Below, piece by piece: positions 11,590 to 21,964 of a DNA stretch of 64,000 nucleotides (positions within the stretch are counted from its first letter, which is position 1; each line of letters begins with the position of its first letter). The position numbers and the translations under genes are program-made. This DNA comes from Cladobotryum mycophilum (Eukaryota; Ascomycota; Sordariomycetes; Hypocreales; Hypocreaceae), in contig CM071590.1 in NCBI GenBank assembly GCA_036429605.1, forward strand, positions 6,014,001-6,078,000, read 5' to 3'. Under the pieces are notes generated by a model. It was not told the DNA's origin. It worked only from the letters and a program-made list of their open reading frames with translations, and searched no databases.

Positions 11590-12344
11590 GTGTAAGTGAT
11601 GGAGTGTCTCAGGAGAGGAGATGGAGCTAAAAGTAAAAAAAAATAAAGGTCGCACTGCCACAGGGGAATTGAATCTAATATATGAAGCTTAATTTAAGCT
11701 GGCATTGACAAGCTGGAGATCCATGGCAAAGCATCGGATGGCTTCCATCATCTTGATGTGGCTGTGGTGGAACAGACGATGATAGTGATAGCCTTTAGTG
11801 GAGGCTTTAGTGGATGACTTTAGTGGGTGGTTTCAGTGGATGGTTTCAGTGGAGGCCACCCATGACGTCGACACACACCCACCAAGTTCGCCGCGTTAGG
11901 CTAAAGGAGGCCTCAGCATCACATTGATGGCACCAACAGCGTGACGGGCTCCAGGCTCTGGCGCTACCACGGCCAACCACATGTGAGAATGACGATGTGA
12001 TTTACACTCCAAGATGACCGACGCTATTTTTATATCAAGACATTTTTTCTTGTTTTAAGAGTCGGAGGCGACGTATATCTCTTTTCCAACATTTTTAATT
12101 CTTACATGCAATTTCTTCTGTCTCTAGTATTCGAGCCCTGATCATCATCCATCGTTTGGGTGAATAGGCACTGTTTTTTTTTACAGCACCTGCAGCCTAC
12201 ATCGTGATACAGCGGGTGTGATACAGCGTACAGGTACCTGCACGCTATCGAGTCTCGACTACAGCATCCTGCCCCGCATCACCCCGCCGTCGCATCTTGG
12301 TTCTCGCCAAAGCTTCATTTCCTCCACCTACCAACATCTTCACC
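11590..12344. other. Intergenic region between methyltransferase and spartin-like gene
   Basis: About 750 bp without a coding frame. It holds a short degenerate tandem repeat (separate entry) and AT-rich sequence before the next gene. Confidence 0.5.
11793..11855. repeat. Degenerate 12-13 bp tandem repeat
   Basis: Five consecutive units of the form CTTTAGTGGATGG / TTTCAGTGGATGG are visible. They differ mainly by single transitions. Intergenic and of no known function. Confidence 0.65.
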
Positions 12345-14000
12345 ATGGCTTCAGGGTCCAACGTGCGCCAATTACTGCTCCAATTCATCCCATTGCCCGT
12401 CAACTAACCGATTCACTCATCAGGACCCCAAATTGCTCTACGCCATCAACGGCATCAAGGCCTACCACCTTGCCCATGGCGACGAACAATCACTCACCCC
12501 ATCCGGGCCCCAGACCCTTTCCCTTCTGATGGTTCCAACCTCCTCGGGCTTCGCAGACCCCACTGGAATCAAGACGGGAGAGCAGGACTTTTACCTGCAT
12601 CTTCACCTCCCGCCCGAACTCGACCTCCCCTTGCCCGCGACGACGCAAATCTACCATCAGCCTCCAAACAGCTACCTGATTCCGCGATGGGACCTCGGCC
12701 CAGATAGCGGCGCATTCACGCGCCTCGAGTTTCCTACCCCCGGAAGCAGATCTGGGCTACAGGAGGACATTGATACCTTTGAGACTATCCTCGCGCAATG
12801 CACCGCCTTTCTGGAACGAGCTCCTGCGCCCGCACCGGCGCCAGCCAAAGCACCAGTCAAAGCATCAACCAAGACGAGATCGCCAAAGTCATCCGAGGCG
12901 GCCAAATCCAAGGCAAGAGAAGCTGCTAGCGAAGCCCTCCCCGCCTACAACCCCGCCAACTTTGACCCCGGCGAGGCGTACGTTCAGGGAAGCCATAGCT
13001 CTCATATGGGAGGACGAATCGTCCTTATTGATGAAGAGGATGGTAGTGTCATTGGCGAGTTGAGCGATGGCTACAACGTGGTTGAAGATAGCGGTATTAA
13101 GCCGGGCTCTAAAGGTAACCTTGCGCTCTTGTCGATTATTTCTCATCATTCAGACCACTAACTTGACTCTCAGAGCCCGTTGAGATTGCACTACCAGTTG
13201 ATGGCAGCCAGAACATTTCCGTCCAGCCCGCATACGACTACGTCGAGGATGACTCCAAGCTGCATCCTGCGTATAGAAAATCTACAATCGTCTCCACGGC
13301 CAGTAGAGCCTCGCGACTGCTCATCACTAGCACCGACTATGTTTCCAAAGTTTTGCAGAACCAGGCCGACAGCTTCACAAAGAGCACTCAACCCGCGGCC
13401 AAGCCCATGACATTCAATCCCGCGACCCACGACCACATTCGCCGCATAAACCACTACTCAACCAAGGCAGCTGGACTCTCGGCCGCGACAATCGGGTCGA
13501 TTAACCAGTTTGCGCAGAACTTTGGTGCCAGTGTGGGAAGAAGAAAGGATGGACGGGCAAGGGGATATGACAAGGATGGAAATGTCATTGAGACGTATAA
13601 GCCAGGTGTTCTGAACAAAAGTTTGATGGCGTTCAATACTGTCGTGGACGGTATGGAGCAAGCGGGCCGCAACCTCCTGACTAGCACCACATCAAGCGTC
13701 ACTACTGTGGTCGGACACCGCTGGGGACCCGAGGCCGGCGAGGTGTCCAAGCACCTAGGCGGTGGTGTTAAGAATGTCGGCTTGGTCTATATCGACGTCA
13801 CAGGTGTTTCTCGTCGTGCTATTCTGAAGAGCGTGGCTAAGGGCATGGTCGTCGGAAAGGTAAAGGGAGGAGGTCAAGTCATTGTCGGAGGTGGCGATTC
13901 CAATGCTAGTGTTGTCTCAGGCCGCAACGGAGAGGGAAGCAGCCAGAAGAGTGCTGCGAGCGGGTTCGATCCCATTGGCAAGAGGCCAACAGGTCTGTAG
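12345..14000 (+). CDS. Spartin-like senescence-domain protein
   Basis: Three exons, 12345-12362, 12424-13114 and 13174-14000, yield about 511 aa. The 6-codon first exon (MASGSN) is inferred from a good ATG context (CACCATGG), a GTGCGC donor, a CTAAC branch site and a CAG acceptor that joins in frame to DPKLLYAINGIKAYHLAHGD. The second intron (59 nt) joins GSK to EPVEIALPVDG. The middle has an Ala/Pro/Lys-rich linker (APAPAPAKAPVKASTKT). The C-terminal 250 residues (IVSTASRASRLLITSTDYVS ... AAGLSAATIGSINQFAQNFG ... LVYIDVTGVSRRAILKS) have the Gly/Ala-rich helices of the plant senescence/spartin domain, linked to lipid droplets and membrane contact in other eukaryotes. The cellular role here is inference. 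Confidence 0.85.
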
Positions 14001-15640
14001 GAGGATACAGAGCGAGAGACGAAGAACAATAAAGGAAGAAAATATGGTGGTATTGGGGATGACGAATTATGAAACGACATGATTTGAACTTTACCTGTAA
14101 TGTTTTTGGTACGTTGGGATTAGATATTGTCTAATCTTGTGCGGCTTGTATAACTTGGTCTGGTGCTGGTGAACCACTATGAGGAGTATCTACACCGTGG
14201 GTGATTCTGAGTATGGACTGTCGGCATGTGTTTTAGTTGTATTCTAAGTAGAGAAGTGGTATTTCATCTCGTATCGAAGTTATGGATATTTGTATGGAGA
14301 TGCCTACTATACACTTGGCAGACATGCATTTGGGGTCACGATCTCAGCTGATACTCTTGACTGACTGCATCGCAATGCCACCATAAACACAGCCATCTTG
14401 AGTACCTAATAATAAGACTTCATGACTGTTTTATGTGTTAATAGCATCCAAAGCATGCTGTCTGTCAACCGGCGGGTCTATATGCGCCATGTGCAGATCA
14501 ACAGCCAGATCGAGTTGGCGTGAGTTTCGGTTCGCTTACGAAAAAAAAATTCATCTCATACCTAGACTGCTTCTGCCAAGGATGCTCACCAGCAACCCCA
14601 TTCGGTTTGATGCCATAATGTTGGAACTGCGTCTTAGCATCCGGATTTGGGTTGATGGGGGGGACGTGAGCAACATGACTTGGTGCTTTGTTGCGCCCGT
14701 TGGGAGGTGGCGTCATAACTACCAAGATACATTCCATGGTGTCATTGGTTGCTTTGGAACGTTCGGAACGGGAAGTTGCTAGGAGTTTAGATTCTTGAGA
14801 TTGGTATGGACGGGCCTGATTAGTTATATGTGTTACGGAGAATTAGATTGTGTAAAGTGAGGGCGGATCGAGGCTTTTTGAGCCGTTGAAGATTATCGCT
14901 TTCGGGAGGGATGGATGATGATAACAACAACAATCAGGGCTGTCCATGTTGGGAGGAAGAGATTGAGGGATCTATTAGATTTTATGCTGTTAAGTTGCAG
15001 CCTCTCTTTCATAGCTTGGAAGATTCACCAATCTAAGTGACACCATGACATCTGGTATCTATTAGACGGTCCATCACCCATACCAAAGCACCATCGCAAC
15101 AGAGGCTAGTTGAGGCTCCATATGGTCTCACTCTCTTCCGCTTGCGGGGTTCATCCATGCACCTCCTTAGCCCATCCTATGCAAGTGTTTCCCAACATTA
15201 TACTAAATCGGGGCATCACAAGGGGCGTCGCGCTGTCCGCTCATTGGCAGCCACAGGACAAGGGTTCTCATATCTATTTGTGTCATGGACTATTTATTAC
15301 GTGATTTATATCCCAAAGGAGGGCGGGAAAAGATGGAGATGACTGTTTAGCATCTAATTTGGTTGTTCGCAGCTGTTCTGTTAGTTGAACTTGGCCTTTT
15401 GTTTTGAGGGGATTGGAGACGAGTCTTTGGAGTTTTGGTCAGGAGACGCACCCTTCGTTCCGACTTGAAGACCTGAGGTTTCATAGCTGACTACTTGGAA
15501 TATGTTGCTTTAAAAAGGGTCCTTATTCATCGCCGCATAGCCTTCTAACTTCTGCAACTGGCCTGGTTAACATTGACAACAGCTACTGAGATCCCGGCTA
15601 TTCATATTCACTTACACCTAGTAGGGAAACCACCTCCAAA
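14001..15640. other. Intergenic region, no gene seen
   Basis: About 1.6 kb. Only short open frames without motif support. The last 100 bp form the presumed leader of the MATE gene. Confidence 0.5.
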
Positions 15641-17144
15641 ATGTCCTCCTCTTCCTCAAGACCAACAAGTCCAAGTCCATCCACTAGGGCATCTTCATTA
15701 CCCAATGAAGCAACACCCCTGCTCTCCCAGATCCCTCCAAAGCCACGCCCCAACTCCCGTCAAGAATGGCTAGCCGAAACATGGCTCCTGGCCAAAGCCT
15801 CCATCCCAGTCATCGTAGCGTACGCCCTGCAAAAACAGCCTGCAGACCGTCTCCATCCTCGTCGTCGGCCGGCTCTCCCCCGAGGCTCTCGCGACGGCCG
15901 CCTTTTCGTACATGTTTGCCATGGCCACGGCCTGGCTCGTCGCTCTGGGCGGGACCACGGCGCTCGATACGTTGGCGTCGAGCAGCTTCACGGGATCGCA
16001 GGACAAGTGTAGTCTGGGGATACTTCTCCAGAGGGGCATCTTCGTCCTGAGCATCGCCTACGGTCTGATTGTCGTTCTGTGGTGTTTCTCGGAGCCCCTC
16101 TTCCGCGCCCTCGGACAGGAAGAGTACATCTGCGTGCGCAGCGCAAAGTTCCTTCAAGTCCTTGCTCCCGGCGGCCTGGGCTACGTCTGGTTCGAGTGCA
16201 CGAAGAAATACCTCCAAGCACAGGGGATCTACCGCCCGGGAACATATGTTCTCCTCATCACCTCCACGCTGAATGCTTTGCTCAACTATCTCTTTGTCTA
16301 CACCTTCAACTTGGGCTTATTGGGTGCTCCGTTGGCGACGGGTATTTCCTACTGGTGCTCGTTCTTCCTTTTGGTTGCGTATGCTGTCTTTGTCGATGGC
16401 TATCAATGCTGGAATGGATTCCAACCCAGACGAGCGCTTTCAAATTTGATGCCCTTTACAAAACTCGCGCTCTTCGGTTTTGTTCATGTCGGCACCGAGT
16501 GGTGGGCATTCGAGATTGTCGCGTTGACAGCGGGTCGACTTGGCACCATTCCCCTGGCCGCTCAATCCGTCGTCATGACACTTGATCAAATCATCAACAC
16601 GGTCCCATTTGGACTCGGGGTTGCTGGATCAGCGCGCCTGGGAAACCTGCTTGGAGCTCAGAAAGCGGTAGAGGCGAGACGATCAGCTCATAGCACAGCT
16701 ATCCTGTCGGCCATTTTTGGCACCGCCATCCTCTTAATCCTGATGGCGACAAGAAACGTCGTTGCTAAAATCTTCAACGACGACGAGCGCGTGGTAGAGC
16801 TTGTCTCGGAGATAATGCCCTACGTGGCCCTGTTCCAAATCGCAGATGGTCTCAACGGCGGCTGTGGCGGATCGCTCAGGGGCATGGGACGTCAATGGAT
16901 CGGTGCCCTGGTCAACGTCCTCAGTTATTACGCCCTGGCGTTGCCCGTGGGTGTTTATCTTGCTTTCCACGGCTGGGGACTGAACGGCTTGTGGTTAAGT
17001 CTGTGTGTGGCGTTGTACATTGTTGGTATTTTGGAATGGATCATTGTTGGAGTAAGTAATTGGGATAAAGAAGTTGAAAGGGCGTCAAGTAGATTAGAAA
17101 GCGATTCCGTGGGAGTTCAGTTTCATGAGCATGGCGAGGCTTGA
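15641..17144 (+). CDS. MATE-family transporter with a one-base frameshift
   Basis: The N-terminal 65 residues (Ser/Pro-rich cytosolic tail, then EWLAETWLLAKASIPVIVAY) run in one frame from the ATG at 15641. The rest (SILVVGRLSPEALATAAFSY ... ending at 17144) is in the next frame. The break sits at an A5 run, 15831-15835: with four As the reading is YALQNSLQTVSILVVGRL, the canonical first-helix motif of MATE transporters. Corrected length would be about 500 aa with 12 predicted membrane helices. MATE proteins export organic cations and drugs using H+ or Na+ gradients. The rest of the gene is undamaged, so a homopolymer consensus error is more likely than decay. It converges on the MFS gene, only 91 bp away. 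Confidence 0.85.
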
Positions 17145-17235
17145 GAGGACCTTGATTTCAATCTCTTGGAATTTAAATATAATAAATGAGTATATGTTAG
17201 TTTTCGTTTGTATTTAGATTTCGAAATTCTACTCC

Positions 17236-20200
17236 CTATTCATCCTGAGCGCTTGATGGGTTTGAGGCCTTTTCCCCTACACCAAGAACAGCGCTCTTCG
17301 TTTCAGTGTCAAGGTGATGGGCGCGGACAAAAATGTTCAACACGAGTGAAAGTCCTGTGAATGCGACATACTATCAATGAGATTTAGTTCAGCTGCCAAA
17401 GTCCATGGAAATGAAGCCAAGAGGAAGGGATATAGATAACGCACCATTATCCACACAGCTTTGAGTGACTGAAAATAGACCCGTCTTATGCTTACTTGCT
17501 GATCATGAGGAAGACCATTAACCAAACTGATGTTTGCCGAGGCCTTGTCTCCCTTGAAATTAGCAGCCATCTCTGCCCCGACTTGATTGGCAAGTCCCTC
17601 ATTCGCAGCATTCATCTCATTCTGAAAGATGACGCCTCCCACAACTATCGAGATGGCATCTGCAAGAGACCGAACGAAGCTCATCGTAGCGACCACGGCG
17701 GCTGTATCCTGCGCCGAGTTGACCGCCTGTACCGCGATGACGGGTGGCTCCATATTCATCCCAGCACCGAGGCCGACGAGGATTTCGAAGATGAACAATT
17801 TGGTGAGATCCTTTTCGAACTGGAGGTAGATGAAGAGGCCAACGCCGAGAACCGAGATGATCTGGGCGGTGTACATGACGGGGAGGTAGATGCCTGTTTG
17901 CTGGATGAAGATGCCAGCAAAGGCGGCGGCGAGGGAGCATGCTACGATGAGAGGCAGCAAATAGATGCCAGAGTCCAGAGCATTGGAACCTAGAACGGCT
18001 TGCGAGTAAAGAGGTAGGTAGTATGCGAGCCCTATGAATACGTAATAGTTGCAGGCATAGACACCGTATGCAGCAGCAGAGGACTTGTTAGAGAAGAGAT
18101 GCAGTGGAATGACCGGGTTGGAAGCAAACTTCCATTCATTGACGATGAAGATGACGAAGGCGACGGCAGCAAAGACAAGAAGGCATATTACCGTGGCAGA
18201 GGACCAAGGATAGACGACGTCGCCAAAGTCGAGGGAGAGAAGTATCATCAAGGCTGAACCAATGATGAGGACGCTTCCAGGCCAGTCGATGGCCTTGAGT
18301 CCGGTCAAGATGGGCGTCTGTGGTGTGGATATGTTCAAGAAGAAGAGTAGGACGATGAATACGATGCCGCCAATTGGTACTACCCGTAGGCAACCCCTGC
18401 GGGGGCCAACTAAGGGCCTCACCCCTTAGTTGGGCACAAAATTCTGGGACAGTCACAAAATTCCGGGACAGCCGGATCAGTGCATTTTGCCCTCTATTTC
18501 CTACCAAATCGTTATATCTACATTTTCTTAATGTCTAGATAGATTTTTTTATATGAAAATAAAGATAATAAGGTGTATGACATAATTGAAGCTATCATAA
18601 GTGTAGAATATATGCAGAAATGATTACTTTTAGTGTTGAAGTTGCACAACACCAAAAGCCTGATTTATTGCTATTCCTCTCCCCCTACGCCTTGATGAGT
18701 GTTATATATTAATTCCGATCGCTGTGTGCGTAGACTTTCTGTGATATGCATTTTGAAGCTTTTGACGATGCGGCACGGCGTAGAAGGTGGTGATGTAGCT
18801 TGAGGCAGTGGAGGAAGCTCTTGCTCGTCAACGGTATCAAAAATCGTATCAAATTGTGTTTCTTCGAGTGTGTTATCTTGAAGCTCGAGATCTTCATATT
18901 CTTCGAAAATATCAGGGTTTGAAGAACCATACGAAGGCTCATCTTCTTGCTCATTCTCGCGAGTTGTGATAATATTCGCAGAGGTATCGCTGGGAGGGAA
19001 ATTAAATGCAATCAAAGGTCGAGGGGCTCGTGATGCCTCATTAATAGCTTCCTGAAGATGTGGATTGCGGTCAATATCAAAAAAATACTTCTCTTGCTTG
19101 AGGAGATGTTGGAATTCCTTATTTCGGGTCTCAATCTCGAGATAGGCCTCATATTTTCCAGTATGCTTAAGCCACTGCTGATAGTTCAAGGTCTTTATTC
19201 TCCCATCGATCTCTTGCTTCTTATTCTGCTGATACTCAAGCTTGAGCGCCTTCAAGTCATCCATAACGAACTTCTTCATCGCGGCAAGATGACGGCGATG
19301 TGCAGCTTCTGCCTCAAGTTGCGCAGACTTGGCGGCTTGCTCGCGGATTCTCCCTAGGCTAACAGAATTGGTAAAAAACTCGCCTGAGGGCTTGATCATC
19401 CTACCCTTCTTTATACGGCTACTCATTCTCTCTAGCCGGTCGTGGCGATCCTCTATGAATTGCTTCAAATTTGACTCCATCACCGATGCCTCTGCCATAA
19501 CCTGACGAGCTATACGAAGTCCCTCTCGTGTTGGGGAGCTTAGAATATCGTGATATCGATGAGTCATACTCTCTATGGTATCGGCAGCGAGTTGAAAGCG
19601 AAATTCTTGGGGCAATAGCGAGGCATAGGCCGGATTTATTGCCTTTCTTTGCTTGCGTTGTTGCTCAAGGAGAGCGCGGATCGCTGGCTCGCTTGTGGGA
19701 GGATATATTCCTGATTTTTCGAAGCCTGATATGATATTGTGCTTTGTGAAGCCATTGTCGTATGTTCTTTTGAACGAGGTGAGAAAATCAAGCCGTGAGA
19801 AGTTAAAAAATGAGCTCTGTAGCATTGATCTAATGACTTTCTGTTGAGAATTCTTCAGCGGCTGAAAAACACCAACATCAAGAGGCTGAAGAATATGAGT
19901 AGAATGAGATGGAAATACCGCGACGACGATATCAAATTCTATACAATATTCGATAAATTCGAGGGTTGTGTGCCCTGTGAAGCCGTCGATGATGAGAAGC
20001 CGAAAAATGCGCTCAAACCGTGGACGAGATCTTGGTTCTTTTTCCTCCCGGGTCATAGGGTCTCTCTTCCACTCATCACAGCCAAACCACTCAATGAATG
20101 ACTTCCCAGTCTTCTGTGCCTTTGCTGACTTCTCCCACGAATAGCGATTAAAAAAATGAAGCCATTCGAATGTTATCTCGCTGTTGCTGAAGCCTGTATC

Positions 20201-21964
20201 TGTACGGCAGAAGCGAAGATCATCCTCGCCCTCCATCTCTGCCCAACTCTCGGTTGGGTAGACTTGGAATATCAGCCAAGGAATCATCGCATCTCCTACG
20301 GCATTGACTGTGCCTATGAGAGTGCAAGACTCTCTGCTGCCCGGGTCTATGACCTTAGGGCGTTGATGACGGGTTGTACGGATCACAACGACTTCAACAC
20401 GCTCTCGTACACTTCCTATGCGAATACCACACTCATCCTCATTCCAACACTCTGAGGGGCCGATCCTATATTTCGACACTATGATCTCAAGCCTTTTGAA
20501 GAAGGTCTCGATGACTTTGATATCAGTATTCTCGAAGGCATAGCGGGCTTTCTCGACAGCCTTAACATGTGTGATCTTAAGGTGCGGATGGGCCTCAATC
20601 CATCGCCGATACCATATTCTTGATACTGGAGGTAGGCCAGGATCACGGCGGGCAAGGAGGGCATTTACTGCGCCCTCAACCTGAGCTTTAGTAGCAGGGA
20701 AGCCTCCCTGTTGCATCCAGCCCACATAAGCAACGAGAGCATCATCTTCAGCTTCATTTAGCAATAACGGCCGCCCAACTGGAGCGGGAATCTCTCCCTT
20801 GGTGAGTAGCTTGATCGCTCTGTCAACTTGAGACTTGCTGACCTTGTATCTCTCCGCAGACTTCCTTACAGAAAGAACCTGCGGCGTTGTAGTGCCCTGC
20901 CGACGAGACCTTCGAGAAATATTATCACGAGATTGAATAACGGCACGCGCGGCCTTCATTACTTTGGGGGAATAAACCATCGCGAACGACACACAAACAC
21001 GGTAATGAAACTCTAAGTGTGGGTTTTTACATACAAAAATGCGCTATTTGTGGTGGTGGGGTGAGTCCGGCTGTCCCGGAATTTTGTGACTGTCCCAGAA
21101 TTTTGTGCCCAACTAAGGGGTGAGGCCCTTAGTTGGCCCCCGCAGGGGTTGCCTACGGGTACGTGTCCGTCAGCTTCAAGCATTTGACCATCATTGGCTC
21201 TCTTATATATAAAGATTTTACTCACAGTTGATCCAAAAACACCACCTCCAACTACGAGATATCATATTAGCGACACCGGAATATCAAATGGTAGAGAACA
21301 AACGCACCTTGCCCGAGTCGTAAGAACACCCCCCAGAATAGGCCCAACCGCACTCCCGACCGCCCACACAAGATTCGTAACCCCCAGATACAGTCCCCGG
21401 TCCCTCATAGAAAAGGTATCGCAAATAATGACATTCACCATGGTCCCCATGCCCGCCGCGCCGAGCCCCTGCACTACCCGCCCCGCGATCAAGTCATCCA
21501 TGTGCGGGGCCAGCGCGCAGAGCAGGCTCCCACCCAGGAAGATGCCGAGGGCGATGAGCATGACGGGCTTGCGGCCCCAGATATTGGCCACGGAGCCCCA
21601 AATGGGTGTCGTGGCCGTGGAGGCGAGGATGAAGGCGCTGCCGACCCAGATGTAGCCCGTAGAGGAGTTGAAGCTGCCGGCGATGGTGGGGATGGCGGTT
21701 GTGACGATTGTGATGTCGAGGGCAGAGAGGAGGACGGACAGGCAGAGGGGGTCATGATGGGGGCGACGGATGTTGCTGAGAGCTTTGCGCCGCTGCCTGG
21801 ACTTGTTCTTCTGAGAAATCGAGTGCCATTTCAGAGGTTCTTCCAGAATTGACTGCATTTTTGTCACTGTTGGACGTTGTTGCCGGATGATCCGCTGCCG
21901 TAATGTCAATTGTCAACAGCCCGGGTGCGGCAACCTGGACGGTCGCAGTCGAGGTAGATGTCAT
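17236..21964 (-). CDS. MFS drug transporter interrupted by a transposon
   Basis: Exons on the minus strand: 21964-21308, 21251-21226, 18379-17445 and 17370-17236. Introns are 56 nt, then the transposon-filled intron 21225-18380, then 74 nt. Exon 1 starts MTSTSTATVQVAAPG and has DITIVTTAIPTIAGSF (helix 1), GRVVQGLGAAGMGTMVNVII and the drug:H+ antiporter motif VGSAVGPILGGVLT. Exon 2 plus exon 3 read WRWCFWINLPIGGIVF across the junction. Exon 4 ends in a hydrophilic tail. The family exports drugs and toxins with 14 helices. There is also a frame change near 21791-21801 between SEEQVQ and RRKALSNIRRP (one base surplus), so exon 1 is not open as it stands. Without the 2.78-kb element the second intron would be 67 nt. 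Whether it can still be expressed is doubtful. Confidence 0.85.
18383..18476. repeat. Left 94-bp terminal inverted repeat
   Basis: Begins CCCGTAGGCAACCCC and is identical base for base to the reverse complement of 21066-21159. It contains an 11-bp inverted repeat (CCAACTAAGGG at 18406-18416 against CCCTTAGTTGG at 18423-18433) and two copies of CACAAAATTCYGGGACAG (18435-18452 and 18454-18471), plausible transposase binding sites. Confidence 0.95.
18671..20980 (-). CDS. Pogo/Fot1-type transposase
   Basis: About 769 aa, starting at the ATG at 20980 (MVYSPKVMKAARAV); a longer frame begins at a GTG and is not needed. Residues about 36-62 (VRKSAERYKVSKSQVDRAIK) form a Psq-type helix-turn-helix, followed by a CENP-B-type DNA-binding region around 75-140. 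The DDE endonuclase core shows three candidate catalytic acids: Asp182 in CWNEDECGIRIG, Asp332 in LLIIDGFTGH and Asp368 in ILQPLDVGVF. The pattern matches the DDE_1 family that cuts and pastes Tc1/mariner elements. The C-terminal 250 residues are acidic and partly helical, making it longer than Fot1 as usually described. No stop or frameshift is seen, so it is probably functional. Confidence 0.93.
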   Translation of the reverse strand: MVYSPKVMKAARAVIQSRDNISRRSRRQGTTTPQVLSVRKSAERYKVSKSQVDRAIKLLTKGEIPAPVGRPLLLNEAEDDALVAYVGWMQQGGFPATKAQVEGAVNALLARRDPGLPPVSRIWYRRWIEAHPHLKITHVKAVEKARYAFENTDIKVIETFFKRLEIIVSKYRIGPSECWNEDECGIRIGSVRERVEVVVIRTTRHQRPKVIDPGSRESCTLIGTVNAVGDAMIPWLIFQVYPTESWAEMEGEDDLRFCRTDTGFSNSEITFEWLHFFNRYSWEKSAKAQKTGKSFIEWFGCDEWKRDPMTREEKEPRSRPRFERIFRLLIIDGFTGHTTLEFIEYCIEFDIVVAVFPSHSTHILQPLDVGVFQPLKNSQQKVIRSMLQSSFFNFSRLDFLTSFKRTYDNGFTKHNIISGFEKSGIYPPTSEPAIRALLEQQRKQRKAINPAYASLLPQEFRFQLAADTIESMTHRYHDILSSPTREGLRIARQVMAEASVMESNLKQFIEDRHDRLERMSSRIKKGRMIKPSGEFFTNSVSLGRIREQAAKSAQLEAEAAHRRHLAAMKKFVMDDLKALKLEYQQNKKQEIDGRIKTLNYQQWLKHTGKYEAYLEIETRNKEFQHLLKQEKYFFDIDRNPHLQEAINEASRAPRPLIAFNFPPSDTSANIITTRENEQEDEPSYGSSNPDIFEEYEDLELQDNTLEETQFDTIFDTVDEQELPPLPQATSPPSTPCRIVKSFKMHITESLRTQRSELIYNTHQGVGGEE
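21066..21159. repeat. Right 94-bp terminal inverted repeat
   Basis: Exact reverse complement of the left repeat, ending CCTACGGG before the TA target duplication. It carries the same internal hairpin and 18-bp doublet. Confidence 0.95.

Larger units (their letters stand above)
18383..21159 (-). mobile_element. Tc1/mariner pogo (Fot1-like) DNA transposon, apparently complete
   Basis: The 2777-bp element is bounded by perfect 94-bp terminal inverted repeats and flanked by the TA dinucleotide on both sides (18381-18382 and 21160-21161), the target duplication of the Tc1/mariner superfamily. It encodes one uninterrupted transposase on the minus strand. Identity of the two repeats and the intact reading frame point to a recent insertion. 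It lies in the MFS gene, in the same orientation, at the end of an intron. Confidence 0.95.

Noticed and set aside
15831..15835. Programmed ribosomal frameshift in the MATE gene
   Set aside because: There is no slippery heptamer or downstream structure, and three other genes show similar homopolymer breaks, so a sequencing cause is simpler.
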